A stretch of 9,319 nucleotides of DNA from an uncultured Clostridia bacterium (GTDB taxonomy: Bacteria; Bacillota; Clostridia; Christensenellales; Aristaeellaceae). Below are positions 7,211-9,319 of the stretch, piece after piece; the first letter of the stretch is position 1, and each line of letters starts with the position of its first letter. The stretch covers positions 1-9,319 of the forward strand of contig CAKTTM010000059.1 of the NCBI GenBank assembly GCA_934615145.1, read 5' to 3'. The translations under genes and the position numbers were made by a program. The notes beneath the pieces are model-generated. The model saw only the letters and a program-made list of their open reading frames with translations. It was not told the origin of the DNA and made no database searches.

Positions 7211-8459
7211 ATGTGCGAAGCTGCGGGTTGAACACCTGGTCCAGGCCCGTATTCATCAGATTGAGTGAGAAGGAGATCAGCGCGATCACCAGGATGACAG
7301 GGAAGTAGGCCCACCAGGAGCCGGAGAGATGCGCGGAGTAGAGCATGGCCCAGTTCATCATCAGGCCCAGTGTGGGCACCTCGGTGGTCTTGGGCCCCAG
7401 GCCCAGCAGGCTCAACTGGGCTTCTGCCAGGATGCCGCTTGACACCTGCAGTATGAAGGCCATGATCACATAGCTTAAGATATAGGGCAGTATGTCGCGC
7501 AGGATGATGCGGGGCACATTGTGGCCCGACAGTTTGGAGAGGTTGACATGGTCGCGGTTGCGCAGCGAAATCACCTGCGAGCGCACCGAGCGCGCCGTCC
7601 ATACCCAGCTGGTCAGCCCTATCACCACCGCCACGGTGGTCGCCCCGCGCTGATCCTGACCGATCGAATAGCTGATCAGCACCAGCAGCACGAAGCCCGG
7701 GATGACGGTGAATATGTTGGTGATGAACATGATGACGTCGTCCACCCAGCCGCCCAGGTAGCCGGCAAACAGGCCAAGCGCCAGGCCGATCAAGGTGGCC
7801 ACCGTGCCTGCGATCAGGCCGATCACCAGCGAGGTGCCGGCGGCCGAGACCAATTCTTTCAATACATCGCGGCCAAAGTTGTCCGTGCCCAGCGGCAGCA
7901 TCTTGACATTGGCCACCGCGCTGACATTGACATAGTCGTCCTTGCTGATGCCGCCCTTGTCGATGATGTCGCCGGTGGCGGGATCGACCTCGCTGAGCTT
8001 GAGCTCCGGCGCCTGCGCGGCCTCCGTCAGGCGCTTGTTGAGCCGCTCATAGTAGTTGCGGTCGGCCTTGGTCATGCCCTTGGGCCGCAGGCTGCCGTCA
8101 TAGTTGGCCTTCCAGGCGCTGAGCAGGCCCTCGGTGGTGGAGATGTCCATCCCCGCCTCCGCCTTGCCCGCGGCGTCCAGCCACAGCGCCATCTTGACGC
8201 GGTCCTCATCGCTGATGAGGCTGGACACCCTTTTCGCGTCGGCCTCCGGCAGGCGCAGCACGCTGCGCTGGCTGCTGACCCCATCGTAGAGCGAGACATA
8301 GACGCCGGGCCTGGCAAAGTTGCCAAGGCCGATGGACTGCAGCGGGTTGCCCGGGTTGATCAAAGGATAGATCAGCATCGTCAGCAGCAGTATCATGAAG
8401 ATGACAAAGCCAAACAAGAACAGCGGGGAGCGGAATACCTGGCGCAAAGTGTTTCTCAT
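7209..8459 (-). CDS. oppC: Peptide ABC transporter permease, OppC/DppC type, with large extracytoplasmic insertion
   Basis: A 416-residue inner-membrane permease, over 100 residues longer than typical OppC/DppC proteins (about 300). The N-terminus [16 protein letters not shown] leads into membrane segment 1 (about 13-33). A hydrophilic region of roughly 150 residues (36-188) follows, then the conserved [11 protein letters not shown] (190-200) and the five remaining membrane segments. The EAA-type ATPase-coupling loop is at about 292-325 ([18 protein letters not shown]...ILP). The ATG at 8459 is chosen because GGAGG lies 9 bases upstream; an upstream in-frame ATG at 8519 would add 20 charged, proline-rich residues and overlap the OppB-type gene by 44 bases. 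It lies 16 bases after the OppB-type stop and forms the channel with that permease. The inserted region faces outside and could contact the binding protein, but its role is unknown. Confidence 0.92.
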   Translation of the reverse strand: MRNTLRQVFRSPLFLFGFVIFMILLLTMLIYPLINPGNPLQSIGLGNFARPGVYVSLYDGVSSQRSVLRLPEADAKRVSSLISDEDRVKMALWLDAAGKAEAGMDISTTEGLLSAWKANYDGSLRPKGMTKADRNYYERLNKRLTEAAQAPELKLSEVDPATGDIIDKGGISKDDYVNVSAVANVKMLPLGTDNFGRDVLKELVSAAGTSLVIGLIAGTVATLIGLALGLFAGYLGGWVDDVIMFITNIFTVIPGFVLLVLISYSIGQDQRGATTVAVVIGLTSWVWTARSVRSQVISLRNRDHVNLSKLSGHNVPRIILRDILPYILSYVIMAFILQVSSGILAEAQLSLLGLGPKTTEVPTLGLMMNWAMLYSAHLSGSWWAYFPVILVIALISFSLNLMNTGLDQVFNPQLRT

Positions 8460-8468
8460 CGTCTCATC

Positions 8469-8473
8469 CCTCC
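8469..8473 (-). promoter_or_regulatory. Ribosome binding site of the OppC-type gene
   Basis: GGAGG on the minus strand within GAGGGGAGGG, 9 bases upstream of the ATG at 8459. It lies in the short gap after the OppB-type stop and decides the start against the ATG at 8519. Confidence 0.65.
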
Positions 8474-8475
8474 CC

Positions 8476-9319
8476 TCAGTCGATCTGCGCGGCCTTGACC
8501 CTGGGGTCAATGAAGGCATAGAGTATGTCCAGCAGGAAGGCCGATATCAGCACCATGATGGTGATGATGAGCGTCGTCGCCGATATCAGCGGATAGTCCG
8601 CCGTCGTGATGGCCCGATACATCGTGGTGCCCAGGCCCGGATAGTTGAAGATGATCTCCGCCACCAGGGCGCCGCCTATCATGGTGCCGATCGACAGCGC
8701 AAGGCCCGTCACCTGGGGCAGCATGGCGTTGCGGAAGACATAGCCCACGATCTTGCGATCCTTGATGCCCAGGAAGCGAGCGTACTTGACATAGTCGGCG
8801 TTTAGCTCATAGATGCTCATCGAGCGCATGCCGATGGCCTGCCCGCCGATGGAGATCAGCACGATGGACCAGAAGGGCAGGTGATAGTGGTAGACCACCG
8901 ACTTCATAAAGTCCCAGCTCATGTTGGGGATCATGTCAAAGGCGTAGCCGCCGGAAATGGGCACCCACTTCAAGTTCAGCGCAAAGACCACCAGCAGCGT
9001 GACCGCCATGCCAAAGGCCGGTATATTGCCCAGGAAGAGGAACAGCGGCATCAGGAACTTGTCAAAGCCCTTGCGGATATAGGCCGCCAGCGCGCCCAGC
9101 ACATTGCCCAGCAGCCAGCCGACAATGATGGCCGGAAACTGCAACAGCACCGTCCAGCCCACAGCGCTTGAGATGATATCGCTCACCTTGCGCGGGTACT
9201 GGCCAAAGGAGGTGCCCAGATCGCCGCGGAACAGATTGCCCACGAAGATCAAGAACTGCTGCATGATGGGCTTGTCCGTGCCAAACTCGGCCTGGTAGCG
9301 CTCGTAGACGCGCCGGACC
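8476..9319 (-). CDS. oppB: Peptide ABC transporter permease, OppB/DppB type, N-terminus beyond right edge
   Basis: About 280 residues of an inner-membrane permease are visible. The reading frame stays open to the right edge: upstream of the methionine codon at 9264 it still encodes [14 protein letters not shown], the family's usual segment before [19 protein letters not shown]. That methionine is therefore internal, and the true start plus membrane segment 1 are outside the window. Five membrane segments are visible. The EAA-type coupling loop is [19 protein letters not shown]...RNAMLP, followed by the conserved FNYPGLG motif and the C-terminal FIDPRVK. It forms the transmembrane channel with the OppC-type permease. 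It is the most upstream gene visible in its operon; a binding-protein gene is commonly nearby and could lie beyond the edge. Whether peptides or another solute are carried is not shown by the sequence. Confidence 0.93.
   Translation of the reverse strand, partial: VRRVYERYQAEFGTDKPIMQQFLIFVGNLFRGDLGTSFGQYPRKVSDIISSAVGWTVLLQFPAIIVGWLLGNVLGALAAYIRKGFDKFLMPLFLFLGNIPAFGMAVTLLVVFALNLKWVPISGGYAFDMIPNMSWDFMKSVVYHYHLPFWSIVLISIGGQAIGMRSMSIYELNADYVKYARFLGIKDRKIVGYVFRNAMLPQVTGLALSIGTMIGGALVAEIIFNYPGLGTTMYRAITTADYPLISATTLIITIMVLISAFLLDILYAFIDPRVKAAQID

Noticed and set aside
7521..8498. Long open frame on the plus strand (325 codons) opposite the OppC-type gene
   Set aside because: Its product is His/Arg/Gln/Asp-rich low-complexity sequence with no motif, and the opposite strand encodes a well-supported permease.
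9262..9264. ATG at 9264 as the start of the OppB-type gene
   Set aside because: Upstream codons continue the conserved family sequence (GTDKPI before QQF) to the window edge, so this methionine is internal.

Overview
The window suggests a GC-rich bacterium, most likely an anaerobic member of the Bacillota (Clostridia-like). The reasons are purine-rich Shine-Dalgarno sequences (AAGGAG, GGAGG, AAGGGGG), GTG starts, a YaiI/YqxD-type gene, a multi-domain GAF/GGDEF/HD-GYP protein and an Opp/Dpp-type peptide transporter. This is inferred from gene content and style. There is no rRNA, tRNA or other phylogenetic marker to confirm it, and the exact taxon cannot be named.

Layout: two operon fragments converge near position 4446. 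On the + strand (1-4449) lie the 3' end of an isoprenylcysteine carboxyl methyltransferase (ICMT)/PEMT-like membrane methyltransferase, a GH3-family acyl-adenylate-forming enzyme, and a large membrane-anchored GAF-GGDEF-HD-GYP cyclic-di-GMP protein. Their reading frames touch or overlap, so they are probably co-transcribed and translationally coupled. On the - strand (9319 down to 4446) lie, in transcription order, an OppB-type permease (5' end beyond the right edge), an OppC-type permease with a large extracytoplasmic insertion, an OppD-type ATPase, an OppF-type ATPase, a DUF188/UPF0178 (YaiI/YqxD) protein, and a small protein I do not recognise.

How the genes work together: the four opp-like genes make an ATP-driven importer of two permeases and two ATPases. 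The substrate-binding protein is not in the window and may be encoded beyond the right edge. The two small genes at the 3' end of that operon have no evident role in transport. In the + strand group, the methyltransferase and GH3-like enzyme could act on one small molecule or lipid, and the third protein probably degrades c-di-GMP: its HD-GYP domain has all expected motifs while its GGDEF domain has lost key metal-binding residues. A functional link between these three is inferred only from gene overlap.

Coding density is extreme. With the starts chosen here, only 29 bases (4, 9 and 16) lie outside genes, so there is no room in the window for a promoter or terminator outside coding sequence. 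I found no tRNA, rRNA, CRISPR array, insertion sequence, riboswitch or notable repeat. The most unusual points are the degenerate GGDEF next to an intact HD-GYP, the GH3-like enzyme with an altered nucleotide-binding loop, the OppC insertion, and the unknown gene at the operon tail. I see no clear evidence of a wholly new system.
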